Assembly: GCA_949775045.1 (NCBI GenBank)
Contig: OX459100.1
Location: 13,696,447 to 13,760,446, forward strand
Direction of reading: 5' to 3'
Source: Metridium senile
Lineage: Eukaryota; Cnidaria; Anthozoa; Actiniaria; Metridiidae
DNA length: 64,000 nucleotides
In this document: in pieces, positions 48,001 to 54,000 of the stretch
Numbering within the stretch: position 1 is the first letter of the stretch
How the letters are laid out: every line of letters begins with the position of its first letter
Notes under the pieces: model-generated
Databases searched by the model: none
Seen by the model: only the letters and a program-made list of their open reading frames with translations
Told to the model about the DNA's origin: nothing
Position numbers and translations under genes: made by a program

Positions 48001-51000
48001 AGCTGATCGTTGACCAAATCAATGATATTCGACCCTGTTACAGGTTGACCATTTACTGATACCTCGCCTTTATTGTTCCACGTTACGTGCTCTCTGTTTG
48101 CTTTTAAGCGGGTAATCATCGATTTTGCCAGTGTACGTGAGTTCTTTGGAATTGACTCTAAGATTTCGTTCTCTGACAGGGGGATTTTAGCCTCTGATGG
48201 TGATTCTTCAGATTTCATCACTTCTTCTTTTTTAATTTCTTGCGCGTTAGTGATTAAGGGTGACGAACTTTCTTGATGAATTTTCACAGTCGGAATGAAA
48301 TCACGTTTTTGCTCTTGAACGTCAAGAAAGCGTTGAAGATTCTGAGTGTATTGAGTAGCTTTATCGTCAGCTGGTTTTTTTGTATCTTCTAATATGTTAT
48401 CCATCTTTTGGTCTAGTCGAATCATCGATTTTGTCATTGGAGCAGTCTGCATGTTTTCTTTACGTTCCAACATATTCATAAACTCCTCGGGAACTAACAC
48501 CATGCGTTTAGCGTATTTCATTTTTTTAGGACGAAAAAACCTCTTTTAGAACAGAAAGCACGGGCGGTAATAGAGTTAGCAGTAGTGATCCACCACTCTG
48601 TACTATGTGACTCTTTTTGTGCTTAAGTGGAACTTGGCGGTCCGCAAGCGCTCTAAGGTGCTTCCTAAACCTTCGAAGTTTTGCTGTCTGTGCTGGAGTA
48701 AGTTGCACAACGCCTTTTAAAACGTTAATCGCAATTTCTGATATTGTCAAGATTAACTCTTTATCACAATGTTCCAGTAATGCTTTTCGTTGTTTTTTGT
48801 TACACTTTGTTAAGACGGTTAAAAAATCAATGTTACGTCTTACACGGTCAGACATTTTTCTTTAAAATGAGGGAAAACGTATTCGTTTCACTTTTTATAT
48901 ACGTTTAACGTATGCAATGTGTTGTTCGTTTGGAAAAATGTTAGTGCGAAGTCTAAAATTAATCGGCGTGACAGGATGCATATCAAACAATAGATAACCA
49001 TACATCTTGTTGGTAGAATCTTGGAAACATTCCATTGCGAAATTTCTATCGTTCTTTGCACAAAACGCTTGTTGTATAAGGGTAGAAATGCCTAGAGAGT
49101 CACGACAGTTTTTAAAGGCAATGATGTAGTGGCAATTGAGAGAAATAGTGCGCGAAAACTTCCCAGGTGGAAATAGATTCTGGACAATATAGATGACTGT
49201 TATGTTTTTGTGATGTGAATGTTTTGTCAACAGATCAGCCATTCTTTGGTCGTTAGAACAGTTGGCCATCAAATCATCTATAACTAAGATTCCTGGTTGA
49301 TTGTCAAAAAGATCCATCACATTATCGGGAAATCCCTCGACGAATATGATATTTTCAACATTACGCTCTAATTCTGCAAAACCCGGCTGATAAGCTCCAT
49401 AGCAGTATACAACCTTATTAATTTCTTGATCAAACAACATGTGCTTGTTCATAAGTAACCTTCTTGCTAGAACCGTTTTTCCCGCTTGTGTTGGACCAGA
49501 AACCATAATGCTGGTTGGAGTCTTAAAACGAACGTCTGTCATTGTGAAATAAAAGCGGAAAAGTGATCAAAATATACAATGTCATCTCAATATAAACTTT
49601 TTTCTTTCTTTTTTCTGTAACTATAAATAAAAATGCCCCGTTTTTCCTAAGGTGATTATTTTTATATAAAGTAAAATGAGTCATATATTTTTTACTAAAG
49701 GATTTTATTAACGGTATTTTTTTCGTACAGAGGTAAAAAATAAGAGCATTAATTTTTAAAATGTGTTCACCTTTTTTTTATCTGTAACTATAAATAAAAA
49801 TGCCCAGTTTTTTCGAAGGTGGTTATTTTTATATAAAGTAAATTGAGTCGTATACTTTTTATTAAAGGATTTTATTAACGTTTTTTTTTGTACAAACATA
49901 GGTAAAAAATAAGAGCATTACTTTTCAAACAGTTTGTTAAAAACATGAAGTATAATATTTTCAAATTCCTCTTCTCTTCGATAAAAAATTTCCTGTCTAC
50001 TGTCTTTACATTCATATCGCAAGAGTTCTAGTGCGTTTATAGGGTGATCTAGTTCTTCATTTGTGTACTGTAAGAACCGCTTTATGGCACTTTGCTCGTC
50101 GATTCTCCCCATGGCATCTTTCCTATAACGCCAAATGAGGGTTTGTAGGTCGAGTGTCATACATTCATGTCTGTGTTGAGAAGGATGATAGATCTCACAC
50201 CCTGGACAGTGTTCCATAGATATTTGTGTGATAGCCCCGGGAAGTGACTGTGCGAACGCCTTGAGTAGCAACTTTTCAATTTGTACCTGTCTTGGAGTAA
50301 TTTCGGGTTTGATCTCTTGAATGTTTTCTTGACTGCATGTGGGTAGTTCAAAACTGCAGGCAGATTCTTGTGTCTGATTGTCGGATAACCAAGAGGAAAC
50401 ATAATTGTTGAGTTCTTGGTTTTTGATAAAATCGGAAAAGGCCAAGGCAATATCTGGTGTAAAACTTGAGAATTTTTCTCCCGTTTCAATAACTTCATAG
50501 TTGTTCATGTAGTCAGTAGATGGTTTTCTGACAATCGTCAATCGTTCGGTTGCCATGTTGCTAGTGATGAGGGGAACGTTATCAATACTCATAGTATACT
50601 GAAAGTGAATGTGAAGTGTGAGCTATTCCTTATATTTCATACTCTCATGTGCCTGCGAATTCTGGGGATAGCGGAGTGAAAGATATAATAGTACGGAGAA
50701 TGAATAAGAAAAAGTTAGTTATCAGAATGTTTCGTTTGGAAGTGAATCAGAAAAGTGGCGAATTCAATTTTAATTGGGTTAGGGACAAGAAAGAATCAAA
50801 GAAACTTAATCCGTGCTTGAAGAAAGAAAGCGCCACAGCTAGTAAAGAAACAAGAGCAAAGATCTGCGATGAAGGGTTGATTCCTACATCAAACGTATAC
50901 AAGCAAACCCAAAAAGTTACGATAGAGTATAAAGAAAACGATAACCTGCAAAATGTCACAGTAGAGCGAATGGGTGTAAAACAGGAATTCAGTTGGCCTA

Positions 51001-54000
51001 AGGAGTGGGATTACAAGATGGTTCAAGATGAAATAACAGTGAAGTTTCGAGCTCCAACTCCTGATGCGATACTCGCGTACGAGTATTATTTCAACCAAGT
51101 CAAAAAAGATGTTCTTAAAGAACAACTAGAAAATAGAACATTTGGTCAATTTCCATCAGCGGGTTATTCTGTGTTATTCTAAACTGAACATGCTTTAGAT
51201 TATTTTGTTTTGCACAACCTGTCCCGTAAACAATAACTGGATTTTGTAGAATATAAAAGAGGGATTATCGTTTTTGGTAACTTGTGGTTTTATTGTAATG
51301 ATGTTTGCACATGTAAAACTAATTTTGTACATTATTGTAGAAAAGAAATGTTGTATTGTACTGTTACACCGTTTTTACCAATAAATCTATTCAAACCTAC
51401 TCTTGGCTGATTTTCTGAGTTTTTTAGGTTTTTAGGTTTTTTAGGATTCAATAATAGACCGTAAACTCAGTCCACATTAGTATTCATTTTTTTAATTTAT
51501 GCAGTTGTGACTCAAAATACCACCCCTACCGCTGACCGCATGAGGGTACGTGGGCTCAAGAAAAAGACCCTATAGCTGTGTCTATAGTAGTATTATTTCC
51601 TTTAATTTTATTATATTCAGTCTTACTGCGGCTTTCGACTTTCTGCGAACTCAGACATTTCAACGGCTTGTTGTGAAATACGTTTTTAGCTGCCGTCAAT
51701 CAAGGATTTAAAAGGTACCGACTGATTAGTTTTGATTGACGGCAGCAAAAAACGTGTTTCACAATAAGCCGTGGGAATGTCTGAGTTCGCAGTAAGTGGA
51801 AAACCGCTGTAATACACTAAATACAATCTTGTTTTTGATTTCAAACCTCTCAAAACTAAATAAAACCCAGTTGACAACAGCTTCGGTGAGGTAGATGTTT
51901 TGTTTTGAAGTTTATGCAAATTACTTGTTAATTATGCAAGCTTATTTTAACGAAATTAAAACATATTCCTAACTTCATTCCGTTTCTTTTGCTGTCTCGA
52001 CTTAGCATACATACTTGTTAGAAATATATACAAATATATCTGATCATTTTAGATCACTAAATTGTACGGCAAATATAGTGAAGATAGACGTACATGTCAT
52101 TTACTTTATACAATGAAATGTCGATAATATAAAACGTTGTCGATTTCATTCAACTTTAGTTATAACACGTAAAAGCACTTAGAAGTTCTAAGATTAAGAC
52201 ACAATCCATGACGTGCTTTTTGAAGATTTCAAATCCTTTTGGTGAATATAGCGATTCAAGGGGTATTTCTGGACTATTTTGCCCCTCTGAGAGCATGGAT
52301 GTTGAGTGTAATGAGAACGTTCAGAACCACCTCGCCTGGCTTAATTTGTCAATTCCCAAAAAAAATAAATCTGCACGGCCAATGCGCCAAAACAAATCAT
52401 GCTCGGACATAAGCTAAAAAAAAAATTCTGCAGAACTTTGAGAGGTGGCGAATGGTTATTGAGGGGGGGGGGGGGGGGGGGGGGATTGGGGGTGCTATAT
52501 CGAATTGCATCAAATGACGTCAAATGAAGTATTTTGCGCGCCAAATAGCAGTGAAAAAACGCAGCCAAATATGCAAATGAGAGGGAAACTGAATTAAGCG
52601 CCAGAAGAGAACGCTTGTCCGCCCTTTTGTTGTTCAGGGAGCTTAACGACCAAGCAATGAAAATAGCCCTACCCCCGGGTGACCATTGTCGAGTTTGCAT
52701 GTAAAGAAGGGCTATGTTTTGACCCTTCTGGTAGGGTGACCCTTCTATGACTCTATCTCCATGTAAACAGCCCCTAATATCATCTATGCCACTTTGGAAA
52801 TCCGTCGCAACGCAAAGTAGCCCAGGCCAAAAAAAGCTCCAAAAGTCGTTATACAGTGAGCCTCGAAATGTCAAAGACAATTCAACAAATGTATACAGTT
52901 CTTATACCAGTCTGTTCAGATAAAAATTGCATTTTCTAAACGTTGAAAAATATTACATGCAGGTAATAAATCATTATCATTATCATACCATTTATAGAGC
53001 AAACTGATTGCGTGACAATTATAATTATAGGTGTCAATCTATCATTAGCTCAGTCGTTTATTTATAGAACTGTCTATTTTATGAAAGATATTAACAAGAG
53101 GTACGCAATGCTAAAAAGGGATCTAAAAGGATCAGATATATTTGTATATATTTCTAACAAGCATGCATGCTACTCAAGACAGCAGAAGATCAGCTAGAAA
53201 CGGAATAAAGTTAGGAATTTTTTATTTCGTATTTAAGTAATTTGCATAAACTTCAAAAAAGTACATCTACCTCACAGAAGCTGTCGTCAGCTGGGTTTTA
53301 GAGGTTTTGAGATGTTTTGAGAGGTTTGAAATCAAAAACAAGATTGTATTTCGTGTAGTAAGACTGACATAAAATTGAGTTCGAATTTATTCATTGCCTA
53401 TAAAATTTGCATACTTTCATGCATCAAAATAGTCCAGAAATACCCCTTGAATCGCTATATTCACCAAAAAGCTTTAAAAACTTCAAAAAGCACGTCATGA
53501 CTTGTGTCTTAATCTTAGAACTTCTAAGTGCTTTTACGTGTCATAACTAAAGTTGAATGAAATCGACAACGTTCTATATTATCGACATTTCATTGTATAT
53601 AGTAAATGACATGTAAGTCTATCTTCACTATATTTGCCGTACAATTTAGTGATCTAAAATGATCAGATCTTTTTGTATATATTTCTAACAAGTATGAAGT
53701 TTATAATAGGAATGTTTTAATTTCGTTAAAATAAGCTTGCATAATTAACTAAGTAATTTGCATAAACTTCAAAACAAAACATCTACCTCACCGAAGCTGT
53801 TGTCAACTGGGTTTTATTTAGTTTTGAGAGGATTGAAATCAAAAACAAGATTGTATTTAGTGTATTAAGACTGAATATAATAAAATTAAAGGAAATAATA
53901 ACGTTTAGTTAGAATTTTTTCCCAGCCTAATTTGCATATTTCATGCATCAAATTAGTAAAAATCACAGAAAGTTCGAGGTTGCTGTACAGAATACAGATC

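Larger units (their letters stand above)
37236..51591. mobile_element. Complete Polinton/Maverick (adintovirus-like) element, 14.36 kb
   Basis: The termini ACTACTATAGACACAGC are inverted at both ends and flanked by direct ATTATT (37230-37235 and 51592-51597). A 6-bp target duplication is the family hallmark. It carries PolB, integrase, protease, packaging ATPase, major and minor capsid genes, all open. Plus-strand genes fill 37.9-47.7 kb, a minus-strand block fills 47.7-50.6 kb, and one plus gene lies at the right end. The right arm of the host foldback keeps the empty site with a single ATTATT (reverse strand, about 53891-53902). Confidence 0.93.

Noticed and set aside
52341..52880. 179-codon minus-strand frame
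   Set aside because: Covers a poly-G tract (poly-Pro) and a dispersed repeat, with no domain-like pattern.
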